Below, in pieces: positions 23,438 through 31,065 of a stretch of DNA of 40,532 bases (its first letter is position 1; each line of letters starts with the position of its first letter). Made by a program: the position numbers and the translations under genes. The stretch spans positions 1 to 40,532 of the forward strand of contig PCBK01000187.1 of the NCBI GenBank assembly GCA_002731275.1. Direction: 5' to 3'. This stretch comes from Deltaproteobacteria bacterium (lineage in GTDB: Bacteria > Myxococcota_C > UBA6777). Under the pieces are notes generated by a model. The model worked only from the letters and a program-made list of their open reading frames with translations, was not told where the DNA came from and ran no database searches.

Positions 23438-24248
23438 AAAAGAAGTGCCGAAGCCCCTCCATTTTCCATCCGTTTTTCGTGATCTTACTGTCGACGTAGA
23501 GGAGCCCTTTGACGACTTTCTTTTGATCTTCTACGTGAAGGATCAGTCGATCACTTTGCAGTATGAGCCCATCAAACGACAGCGACTTGAGCTCACGACA
23601 GGTGCTCATGAGCATCCTCTGCTTCGACACTTTTGCGGTCAGGAGCTGGTGCATTTTGTAGGTCTTGGGGAGATTTGATGGGACGTTTTGGATCATTGGG
23701 AGTTGCTTGCAACGGGGACTCGTGATCGCACGTACAAGCCACATCAGGCCTTTATGTAAAAATGGATTTGTCTTCTTGACCTGTTTGGCTGTTGGGCCCA
23801 CTGCGTGGAGCGATGTCGATGAAGCCTTGGGTTTTCTTCCCACGATAAATTCGACCAAGGGGGATGGTTTGTGTGGCTGGAGTAAACCCACAAATCTATA
23901 TTGTGGCTTCCCTTTTTGGGTCAGGATGATATCAAAGCGAATGCTTTGAAGGTGTACATTGAAGGCTTTGCGCGCCTGGAGCGCTTTGAGGGCTTGTTGA
24001 CTCGCCTTGGTTTCGAGCATACGAGTGTCAAACAAGGACAGCGTTTGTTTGATAGGTGCACCACGAAGGATACGACCAAAGGCCTTCTCGATGTATTGCC
24101 GAAAGGTATAAAGATCCTTTGGTGAGTGTTGTATGTTGCGTGATATTTGTGCGGTCGTTCGTTTCGACGGGGGGCTGGCGCTGGCATAACCCACAGAGAA
24201 AGTCAAAACAAGTCCAACGGCGATGGGGATGATGGAGTGTTTGATCAC
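23427..24248 (-). CDS. Secreted protein of unknown function
   Basis: I do not recognise this 273-residue protein. It starts (GTG 24248, GGAGA 7 bases upstream) with a signal peptide: Lys-His, a hydrophobic run IIPIAVGLVLTFSVG and a likely cleavage after ASA. The rest has no repeats or known motif; it is basic and contains short strand-like segments (HLQSIRFDIILTQ, YRFVGLLQ, LILHVEDQKKVVKGLLYVD) that suggest a beta-rich periplasmic domain. The open frame extends further upstream but without any signal-like sequence. It follows the ClpX-like gene by 79 bases on the same strand and overlaps the end of rarA on the other. Confidence 0.6.
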   Translation of the reverse strand: MIKHSIIPIAVGLVLTFSVGYASASPPSKRTTAQISRNIQHSPKDLYTFRQYIEKAFGRILRGAPIKQTLSLFDTRMLETKASQQALKALQARKAFNVHLQSIRFDIILTQKGKPQYRFVGLLQPHKPSPLVEFIVGRKPKASSTSLHAVGPTAKQVKKTNPFLHKGLMWLVRAITSPRCKQLPMIQNVPSNLPKTYKMHQLLTAKVSKQRMLMSTCRELKSLSFDGLILQSDRLILHVEDQKKVVKGLLYVDSKITKNGWKMEGLRHFFFSK

Positions 24249-24327
24249 AGTATTCTCTCCAAGTGTCAGGGATGTCTTGTGGGGGATCCATTTGAGGAGA
24301 CAACAATGTGGGGGTAGAGTTGATTCC

Positions 24328-25686
24328 TCAGGATTTGTCGACGTGTAGTCTGCCTTGCTCCCACGAGACGCGGACATTGCTTGCGTCTGGTGAGGAGAAG
24401 GTTTCAAAAGCAGCCTCTTCGAGATAGCGCGAGAGTGTTGCTCTCAAGCCACGTGCGCCTGTCTCTCTTCTGATCGCCTCTTTGACGAGGTGTTTGAGCA
24501 AGCTCTCGTCAATCATAAGGTTGAAGCCTTCAAGTTCAAATTCACGTTCGTAGGCAGAGATCAGGTTGCGCTTGAGGATTGAGGAGAGGGCTTCTTCGTC
24601 GAGCGCTTTGAAGGGGACGATGCGATCAAAACGCGCGATCAATTCGGGTAGGAAACCATATTGTTGGAAGTGCCTGGTTTGATCGACTTCATCTTGCCTA
24701 AAGCTGACGGCGATATCGTGGTTGAGTTGTTCTTTGTTCTCGTTGTGGAAGCCAATACTCGGCTGTTGATTGTAGAGCTGTGTGATCAACTTAAAACCGG
24801 AGAACGCGCCACATGCGATGAATGGGATATTGCGAGTCGACATCAACACGTGCTGTTGGTAGCTGCTGTGTGAGAACTCCGTGGGGACAGTCAACTCTGC
24901 GGATTCGAGGAGTTTGAGCAGCTCGCGCTGCACGCCCAGACCGCTGATGTCTTTGGTCGTCCCTGCGCCTGCGAAGACTGCGTTGTTTTGTCCACTCGCG
25001 ATTTTGTCGAATTCATCGAGACATACGACGCCGACTTCAGCCAGCGGTAGGTTACCTTCGGAGGCAAACAGCAATCTCGTGAGGATAGACATAACATCTT
25101 GTCCTACGTAGCCGGTCTCTGAATACGTCGTGATATCGACGAGGACTGTAGGGAGTTTGAGGATGTGTCTAAACAGGAGCTCTGTGATGTAAGTCTTTCC
25201 GCTCCCTGTGGGGCCGATCAGGAGCATATTGCTCTTGGCCGGAAGCTCGCTCGCTGGGATGTTGTCGAGGTAGATGCGACAGATACGTTGGACGTGTCTG
25301 TAGGCCATGAGAGACAAGGCTCGTCTGGCTTCGTTTTGTGCGACATATCCATGACTTCCCAGCTTATCGAAGATCTCATTCGGGCGCATGTTTGGGAGAT
25401 CTTCGATAAAGTCGAGAAAATTTTGGTACTCGTTGTCTCCGTTCGTATCTGTCGCGATTTCTTGGATGGCGTTGCGCAACTCGTCGAACGACAGAGAGTT
25501 GGAGATCGAAGGTGGTGCTGTTGGGGGTTTGCTACCTTGGCTCAAGGGTTGAGGTCCTTCTTGTGGGTGTTGTGCTGATGGTGTTGGCGGATATTTACTG
25601 TGTGAAGCCTCTGTAGTTGTCGGTGTGGGAGAAGTGGACTTGGGAGCTTCTGAAGTCCGTCCCACCAGCCATTCCCACGACGCCAT
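24328..25686 (-). CDS. ClpX-like AAA+ unfoldase without the N-terminal zinc domain
   Basis: This 452-residue protein matches the ClpX ATPase core: GPTGSGKT (158-165), pore loop GYVG (192-195), CLDEFDKI (222-229), KDISGLGVQRELLKLLE, PELIARFDRIV and the sensor-2 segment ETGARGLRA. An IGF tripeptide (311-313) sits where ClpX carries its ClpP-docking loop, so partnership with ClpP is plausible. Instead of the N-terminal four-Cys zinc domain that binds adaptors, there is a 60-residue Pro/Ser/Thr-rich stretch with no Cys. It is thus likely a ClpX paralog with different substrates. I place the start at ATG 25686 (AAGG nearby); this overlaps the upstream lipoprotein gene by 92 bases, so a later non-ATG start remains possible. 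Confidence 0.82.
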   Translation of the reverse strand: MASWEWLVGRTSEAPKSTSPTPTTTEASHSKYPPTPSAQHPQEGPQPLSQGSKPPTAPPSISNSLSFDELRNAIQEIATDTNGDNEYQNFLDFIEDLPNMRPNEIFDKLGSHGYVAQNEARRALSLMAYRHVQRICRIYLDNIPASELPAKSNMLLIGPTGSGKTYITELLFRHILKLPTVLVDITTYSETGYVGQDVMSILTRLLFASEGNLPLAEVGVVCLDEFDKIASGQNNAVFAGAGTTKDISGLGVQRELLKLLESAELTVPTEFSHSSYQQHVLMSTRNIPFIACGAFSGFKLITQLYNQQPSIGFHNENKEQLNHDIAVSFRQDEVDQTRHFQQYGFLPELIARFDRIVPFKALDEEALSSILKRNLISAYEREFELEGFNLMIDESLLKHLVKEAIRRETGARGLRATLSRYLEEAAFETFSSPDASNVRVSWEQGRLHVDKS

Positions 25687-26287
25687 TTGCGCCTTTTTTG
25701 TGGACGACACGGAAGATCAAGACGTCGCCTTTTTTGAGGTCAGGGTTGGAGGAGAGTTCGCGGTCGACGAGCGTATATCCCTGGTATCGATTTCCAGAGG
25801 CGCGGAGCATTGAGCGAAAGAGTTCCTGTTCTTTTCCGTCACGGCGCAAGAGAATACGCAGGGAGAGGAAGGCTGATTTTTTGAAGCCTGCCTGTCCGGC
25901 GTAGCAAGCGATGATCAGCTGCATATAAATGAAGCGGCCGAGTTTGTTTCCGTTGGGATCAACCTTGAGATACCAAGAGACTTTGCCTTGATAGGGGATA
26001 GGAGTCTTGATCCACTTTTTCCCTGTGGGGTTTTTCTTCTTCATGATCTTGCCGTCATGAAGATAGGCGACGAGCGGCAGTCCTTTTTTCAACTTCATGG
26101 TGACGACGTTTTTGGGGACGTCTTCTGGGCCACCTGGAAGATCACCGCCACCTTCGGGGGGAGGGAGACTGTTGTCTTCTTTTTTTACCGTCTTGACGGG
26201 TTGTTTTTTGACCTGTGTGGTCTTGGAAGGACAACCTGCAAACAAGAAAGCGCAGGTGAGGGCGGGTATGGCAAGTAAGTGGCGCAT
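25595..26287 (-). CDS. Lipoprotein of unknown function
   Basis: This 230-residue protein has a lipoprotein signal ending LFAGC (14-18), then a Lys/Pro/Gly-rich linker to about residue 55 and a compact domain (about 60-230) with strand-like segments (LPLVAYLHDGKIM, VSWYLKVDPNGNKLGRFIYMQLII, DVLIFRVV). I recognise no family. AGGAG lies 8 bases before the ATG. Its 3' end overlaps the start of the ClpX-like gene, suggesting they are co-transcribed and translationally linked, but a shared function cannot be inferred from sequence. A good promoter lies at 26389-26417. Confidence 0.72.
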   Translation of the reverse strand: MRHLLAIPALTCAFLFAGCPSKTTQVKKQPVKTVKKEDNSLPPPEGGGDLPGGPEDVPKNVVTMKLKKGLPLVAYLHDGKIMKKKNPTGKKWIKTPIPYQGKVSWYLKVDPNGNKLGRFIYMQLIIACYAGQAGFKKSAFLSLRILLRRDGKEQELFRSMLRASGNRYQGYTLVDRELSSNPDLKKGDVLIFRVVHKKGANGVVGMAGGTDFRSSQVHFSHTDNYRGFTQ

Positions 26288-26707
26288 TGTTCAGGCTCCT
26301 GGCTGAATACATGAACAGGTTTGGGATTCTTCTTTGGGATGGGCGGAGCATTCGGTTTATTCGGCGTAAACATCCCAAAGATGGTTTGATCATGCCATAG
26401 CTCGTCCCATGCGTCAACGGACGGTATGTAACACGAAATGGAGTGATGCACAAAAAACTCTTTTTTGGGTAAACCAACACTTGTCCTGGTATGTCCATAG
26501 GTATGAAGCAAACACCTACGGCTCATTCAAGAGTTGCGGCTTTGTCCAAAAACGATTATGTTAATGGGCGTGTTGGGATGAGATGTGGATGCCCGCTACG
26601 TCAACAGCAGCCCAATGTCAATTGATTCAACACTTCAAAAAAGATCATACATGTGATAAGACCCGCAGCCATAACGGCCTCTGGCCCTCAAGGCAAAAGG
26701 ATAGAAG
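26288..26707. other. Divergent intergenic region
   Basis: 420 bases between two diverging lipoprotein genes. It holds a good leftward promoter (26389-26417). Rightward, a TTGATT at 26622 lacks a convincing -10. Short open frames on the minus strand here have no ribosome-binding site or recognisable sequence. Confidence 0.55.
26389..26417 (-). promoter_or_regulatory. Candidate promoter of the lipoprotein/clpX-like genes
   Basis: On the minus strand: TTGACG, 17-base spacer, CATGAT, preceded by TGG. The leader to the start at 26287 would be about 95 bases. Confidence 0.5.
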
Positions 26708-27016
26708 ATGACAAATCGTAATGTTCCACGCAAAGTGATCCTGGTGATCGGCATTCTCATTTTGGCCCTTTTGGGTACGATGCCATTGACTGGTTGCCGC
26801 AGCTACATTTACCGTCGCAGCTCACGCAAGATCGTCAAAACTTACTATCGTCCCAATGGCTGTTGGGTACGTCGCGTCGTGTATCCCTGTTACTCTCGTC
26901 GTGGTAACCTCAAAATCCAACGGGTTCGTTGTCCCGACGGACGTCGCTGGAAGCGCAAGTGGATTCACCCTGATAATCGCTGTCGTATGGATCGTCGCGC
27001 TGATTACATTCCCTGA
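26708..27016 (+). CDS. Small, strongly basic lipoprotein-like protein
   Basis: The 102-residue product has a basic N-terminus (TNRNVPRK), a hydrophobic helix (VILVIGILILALLG) and LTGC, a lipobox-like site at residues about 27-30. The mature part is rich in Arg, Lys, Tyr and Trp with five further Cys (YYRPNGCWVRR, YPCYSRRG, RVRCPDGRRWKRKW, DNRCR). It may bind anionic polymers, and the odd number of free cysteines is notable. I know no family. AAAGGA lies 6 bases before the ATG. It stands alone, 182 bases before alr. Confidence 0.65.
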   Translation: MTNRNVPRKVILVIGILILALLGTMPLTGCRSYIYRRSSRKIVKTYYRPNGCWVRRVVYPCYSRRGNLKIQRVRCPDGRRWKRKWIHPDNRCRMDRRADYIP

Positions 27017-27198
27017 TTGACACTCCCCTCACAGATCTTCACACACGCTCCTCTCTCGCTTCACATTCATCCCTAATACTCCGATTTGTCACCATCAAGA
27101 AAGTCGTGGCTTTGTGTCAGAAAATTGAGTTCTACACATCGATTTGGTTGAATCCATCATTATATGTGGTCTTTTCTTGAGGAACCAATGGAGTCATC

Positions 27199-28344
27199 AT
27201 GGCAGGCATTCATCCCACCTGGATCGAGTTACATCAGCAAGCGATTGAACACAACATCGGCTTATTCCGCAGACATGTCGGCGAAGGGGTCAAGATCATG
27301 GTCCCGATCAAAGCCAACGCATACGGACATGGTCTTCAGCAGATGGCAGTCTCTTTCGAGAAGGCGGGCGTGGATTGGTTTGGTGTCCACTCTCTTGAGG
27401 AGGCCTTTCTTGCCAAGGAGGTGTGTCCTGACATCCCAGTTTTGATTTTGGGGTATGTGCCTTTTGAGGCACTTGAGCGGGTTGTAGATAACGACTTTCG
27501 TTTGCTCGTGTCTAGCTGGGAGACAGCCGAAGCGCTCGCACGAACGGCGGCTGCGAGGCAGAGCGTTGTGCGTGTACACATCAAGATCGAGACGGGCACT
27601 CACAGGCAGGGTGTTAACAAACGTGATCTACAAATCCTCGCGCGCTTCGTCAGTGATTCACCCCATCTCCATCTCGAAGGCGGTGTGACACACTTCGCCA
27701 ATATCGAAGATACAACGGATCACAGCTACGCGATGGGGCAGCTCGAAGCCTTTCACAAGGAGCTTGAAGCGCTCCAAGATCATGGCATCAAGCCTGAGAT
27801 CATCCACTCTGCGTCCTCTGCGGCGACGATGCTGTTTAAGACGACACATTTTGACATGGTACGTCCGGGGCTAAGTTCTTACGGTTTGTGGCCTTCACGT
27901 GAGACCTATGTGTCTTTGTTGGAGAATGGTCGTTCGAGCTTCCCACTACAACCAGTGCTGTCCTGGAAGACGGTTATCTCGTTGATCAAAGACGTCCCCG
28001 CTGGAAAGTATATTGGCTACGGGTGTTCATACCGTACGACCAGGGATATCAAACTGGCAGTGTTGCCCATTGGCTACTACGATGGGTATGATCGTGGTCT
28101 TTCCAATATTGGGTATGTGCTCATTCGAGGGCAGCGGGCACCGATTCGAGGGCGGATCTGTATGAACCTGACGATGGTCGATGTCACGGATATACAAGGG
28201 GTGAAGCAAGAGGATGAGGTGGTGTTGATCGGTGAGCAGGGGGATGAGAAGCTGTCTGTGGATTTACTCGCTTCCATGATTGGGAGCATCAACTACGAGG
28301 TCGTTGCGCGGATTGGTCAGCATATCCCTAGAACAGTCGTGTAG
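27199..28344 (+). CDS. alr: Alanine racemase
   Basis: The 381-residue PLP enzyme interconverts L- and D-alanine, giving D-Ala for peptidoglycan. The PLP lysine lies in IKANAYGHG (about residue 38) near the N-terminus of the barrel; the second catalytic base, a Tyr, lies in GCSYRTTRD (about 275). Other marks: HIKIETGTHRQGV, SSAATM, VRPGLSSYGLWP and RICMNLTMVDVT. Length is normal. GGAG lies 5 bases before the ATG. In the family the segment after the Lys motif usually reads GHG, as here. It converges with the PpiC-type gene, with only 15 bases between the stops. Confidence 0.94.
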   Translation: MAGIHPTWIELHQQAIEHNIGLFRRHVGEGVKIMVPIKANAYGHGLQQMAVSFEKAGVDWFGVHSLEEAFLAKEVCPDIPVLILGYVPFEALERVVDNDFRLLVSSWETAEALARTAAARQSVVRVHIKIETGTHRQGVNKRDLQILARFVSDSPHLHLEGGVTHFANIEDTTDHSYAMGQLEAFHKELEALQDHGIKPEIIHSASSAATMLFKTTHFDMVRPGLSSYGLWPSRETYVSLLENGRSSFPLQPVLSWKTVISLIKDVPAGKYIGYGCSYRTTRDIKLAVLPIGYYDGYDRGLSNIGYVLIRGQRAPIRGRICMNLTMVDVTDIQGVKQEDEVVLIGEQGDEKLSVDLLASMIGSINYEVVARIGQHIPRTVV

Positions 28345-28359
28345 TCTATTCTCTCCTGC

Positions 28360-29892
28360 CTATTTTCCCCACTTCACAAAGATCTCAACATCACTCTCAG
28401 TACGAAGTTGTTCGGCCATGGATTCGAGGCGTTTTTTGAGCTTCTTCATTTGGAATTGGCGCAAGAGTTGTGGGTAAACTTTTGCGAAGGGTGGGGGTGG
28501 CTTTTTGGACTCGACTTTCACGATATGAAGTCCGATGGGGCTTTGGATGGGGCCTTTGATATCTCCTTTGTTCATGGAGAAGATGACCTTTTCGAGGTCT
28601 TTCAAAATCTCACCACGTTTGATGTAGCCGAGGTCGCCACCTTCTTCGCTGCTGGGGTCTTGTGAGTATTTTTTGGCGATACTGGCGAAGTCTGCGCCTG
28701 ATTGTCTGACCATCGCGAGGAGTTTTTTGGCGCGCAATTCTGCGGCCGCTTTGTCTTTTTCAGAGGCGTCTTCGGAGAGGGTGACGACGATATGTCGGGC
28801 TTTGACTTCACCATCGCCCATCGTCTCCTTGTAGAGTCGTTTGAGCTTGGAGGGGTGGACTTGGATCTCTGTCGCGAGCAACTTCATGTATTTTTGCAGG
28901 ACGACCTGCTCAAGAAATCGTTGCTCAAATTGTGCGCGGGTCATTTTGGAGACTTTGAGGAAGTCTTCGACTTTTTGACCGGGGGGCAGGCTGCTCATGA
29001 ATTGTTGTCGCGCGAGTGACTTCTCTTTGTCAGAGACAGTCACACCTCGTTGTTTGGCCCGTTGGTAGAGGAGGATTTGGCTGATCAACGCCTTGAGCGT
29101 GGATTTCTTCAGCTTGAGGACCTCTTCGGCTGAAGGTGCACGACTTTTTTGTAGCATAAACAGTTTCTCTCGCAGGACGAGTGAACGTTCAAAGTCGATG
29201 GCTTTGATGGGGCGTTCGTTGATCTTGGCGATGATCCCATCCTTTGGATATTCGTTTTTGGGAGGGTTGGGGACGAGGTCAGTGTCTGGATCATTTTGCA
29301 CAGGTGCGACAGGTTTTGTCGTCGCGACTGGTCGGCTGGAAGGCTGACTTGTCGGCTGGCTTGAGGGGGGATCATTTGTGTCCGTGTCCGTATCAGTGTC
29401 CGTATCTTTGTCATCCCCAAGGCCGCTAGAGGGGAGATTGGGGTTGAGGCTGGAGTCGAGTGAGAGGCCACCGAGGGAGAGGCCAGGAGAGCCACCAAGA
29501 AGGCCTCCTGATTTCTTTTGGCCAAGCCCGAAGCCGCCACCGTTGCCAAGTCCTGTATCTGCTCCAAAGCTGAGGCTTTTTTTCTTTCCAAGGAGCAGTG
29601 ATTGTTTGGATTTTTTGTTGAGGAGCTTTTTGAGCGGATCGACTTTGGGCATGCTCGTTGGGATCGTTTGATCGAGGATCGGGGGATCACCCGAAGTGTC
29701 CCGTTTGGCGGGCTTGAGATCACTAAAATCGATCACTGGTTTTCGGCGCTTTGGGGTGGGGGTTCCCGTGCCTGAGAGGGGCGAAGTGCGTTTGGCCGCC
29801 TTCGGTGTTTTCATGCTTTTGTAGGGATCACTTGTACACCCTGTGGCGAAGGCCACACAACAGACAGCTGTGATCAGAGTTTCCCATTTCAT
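28360..29892 (-). CDS. Parvulin-type peptidyl-prolyl isomerase lipoprotein (SurA/PpiC-like)
   Basis: The 510-residue protein starts with a lipoprotein signal ending FATGC (15-19). Residues about 25-215 are low complexity: Lys/Pro-rich, then Gly/Leu/Ser-rich (SLSFGADTGLGNGGGFGLG), a Asp-Thr run DTDTDTDTDT and Ser/Pro/Gln. Then comes a SurA-like helical chaperone region (about 225-355) and a parvulin domain (about 365-460: KARHIVVTL, FASIAKKYSQDPSSEEGGDLGYI, IGLHIVKVE). It should help outer-membrane protein folding in the periplasm, tethered to a membrane. The long disordered arm between lipid anchor and chaperone is unusual and could let the domain reach far across the periplasm. AAGGA precedes the ATG. 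A promoter lies at 29963-29992. Confidence 0.88.
   Translation of the reverse strand: MKWETLITAVCCVAFATGCTSDPYKSMKTPKAAKRTSPLSGTGTPTPKRRKPVIDFSDLKPAKRDTSGDPPILDQTIPTSMPKVDPLKKLLNKKSKQSLLLGKKKSLSFGADTGLGNGGGFGLGQKKSGGLLGGSPGLSLGGLSLDSSLNPNLPSSGLGDDKDTDTDTDTDTNDPPSSQPTSQPSSRPVATTKPVAPVQNDPDTDLVPNPPKNEYPKDGIIAKINERPIKAIDFERSLVLREKLFMLQKSRAPSAEEVLKLKKSTLKALISQILLYQRAKQRGVTVSDKEKSLARQQFMSSLPPGQKVEDFLKVSKMTRAQFEQRFLEQVVLQKYMKLLATEIQVHPSKLKRLYKETMGDGEVKARHIVVTLSEDASEKDKAAAELRAKKLLAMVRQSGADFASIAKKYSQDPSSEEGGDLGYIKRGEILKDLEKVIFSMNKGDIKGPIQSPIGLHIVKVESKKPPPPFAKVYPQLLRQFQMKKLKKRLESMAEQLRTESDVEIFVKWGK
29378..29407. repeat. 6-base tandem repeat coding for Asp-Thr pairs
   Basis: Five tandem units of the form GTGTCC, with variants GTATCA and GTATCT, encode the DTDTDTDTDT run on the minus strand. 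Units are a multiple of three, so gain or loss of one would change linker length by two residues without a frameshift. Confidence 0.7.
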
Positions 29893-29962
29893 CGAGTGTT
29901 TTCCTTCTTGATTGGCGAGATTATGTCGGGATTTCTCGTCTGAACGATAGATCGCATCCGTC

Positions 29963-29992
29963 TTGATAGCAAATCCAAGGGGCGAAAATCAA
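29963..29992 (-). promoter_or_regulatory. Candidate promoter of the PpiC-like gene
   Basis: On the minus strand: TTGATT, 18-base spacer, TATCAA with TGC just before it. Leader about 65 bases. Confidence 0.4.
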
Positions 29993-30159
29993 CGACCTGG
30001 GGCAAAACGGACCAAAATGAAAAACGTAATGATTTCGTGAATTTTGAGATTTAATTGTATAAAACTTGCATATAATTATGCATCAAATATACTAACAAAC
30101 ATATCGCAGACGGGTCATGAAGACACCAACGCGAAGGTTTGAATGGGAGGATGTTTGTG

Positions 30160-30600
30160 ATGAAAAAGTTGTTGATTCATTCTGGTGAAAGACGAAGGGA
30201 CCCTCGGGTCAATCGTGAGTATTCTTTGGAAAACTTTTTGCGAAAATGCGCGTATCGTGTTGGCGCAAAATCGATCGTCATTGCGGACTCATGGGGACGC
30301 GTCCTGGCTGAGTATGGTGCCGAAGGAAATGCCCAAGAGATCGCGATGATCCCGGGAAATGATCCCCTCTACACGCCCTCTCAGGTTCAGCAGGCCATCT
30401 ATGACTCTGAACCCTATGTCAACAGACTCTTTGCCCAAGATGAACACAAAGTCTGGCCCTTTCGGTTTGCCCAGGGTGTCGGCTATGTGATCTGCCTCCA
30501 TCCAAAGCGTATGGACTGGCTCCATACAACCCTCGAAGACGTGAGCGCGGGCTTCAGACGTATCCTGCTTGAGGAACGTATGGAGCTTATGGCTGCGTAA
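30160..30600 (+). CDS. Small cytoplasmic protein of unknown function
   Basis: The 146-residue product starts MKKLLIHSGERRRDPR and has no signal or membrane helix. A compact alpha/beta domain is suggested by LENFLRKCAYRVGAKSIVIADSWGRVLAEYG and VWPFRFAQGVGYVICLHP, a layout reminiscent of roadblock/GAF-like sensory folds, but I cannot assign a family. GGGAGG lies 9 bases before the ATG at 30160 (or 6 before a GTG one codon upstream). An AT-rich stretch upstream contains TATAAT at 30071-30076 without a well-spaced -35. It has no partner gene on the same strand. Confidence 0.6.
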   Translation: MKKLLIHSGERRRDPRVNREYSLENFLRKCAYRVGAKSIVIADSWGRVLAEYGAEGNAQEIAMIPGNDPLYTPSQVQQAIYDSEPYVNRLFAQDEHKVWPFRFAQGVGYVICLHPKRMDWLHTTLEDVSAGFRRILLEERMELMAA

Positions 30601-31065
30601 ATTGTTCTGTCTTGTCGGTGGTTTCTGATTATTTCTGTTGTTTCTTTGACGTAGAATGAATTTTTTGGTTTCTTGTGTGTGTCTTTGATGTGTTTCTGAA
30701 TGTATTGATTGTTTTCATTTTTGTTTGTTTGAATGCTTTTGTTTTTTCTTCTTTTTTTTGTGTGACGCGTTCTTTTTTGTATGTATATTTTGTTTGATTT
30801 CTTCTTTTGTCAGGTGCGTTGATAGAAAAAATCCGAAAAGGATACGATTGAAATAAACGAAGTCCACAACCATTTTTGTCATCCGTGTGTTGACTGATTC
30901 TGTCTCGATGTGGTGAGCAGATGAAGCGATGTCGTCTGGATGAATGAAGTTGTGGCTATATATCTTACGAGTCTGATTTGGGCACGGGTTGCAATTTTTA
31001 GTGCCCAAATCCTTCTGTGAAGCCACCCGTCACTGGGGTCGTCAACCTCAGCCCCCTGGGTGCTG
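30601..31065. other. T-rich intergenic region between converging genes
   Basis: 465 bases without a gene. From about 30610 to 30800 the plus strand is strongly T/G-rich (runs of tttctt, tttgttt, tttttt). Further right lies a perfect inverted repeat at 30975-31011. One open frame on the minus strand (ending ..KKKKKKQKHSNKQK) is merely the translation of the T-rich tract. Base composition differs sharply from flanking genes. Confidence 0.6.
30975..31011. terminator. Perfect inverted repeat between converging genes (possible bidirectional terminator)
   Basis: GATTTGGGCAC (30975-30985) and GTGCCCAAATC (31001-31011) are perfect 11-bp arms around a 15-base loop. It lies between the converging ends of the genes at 30600 and 31066. 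No clean T-tract follows on either strand, so terminator is only one reading; a protein-binding site is another. Confidence 0.4.

Noticed and set aside
29378-29407. Short tandem repeats considered as a CRISPR array
   Set aside because: The units are 6 bases without spacers and lie within a coding sequence.
30715-31026. A 103-codon minus-strand frame ending in poly-Lys/Gln
   Set aside because: It is the translation of the T-rich tract and crosses the inverted repeat; no start signal.
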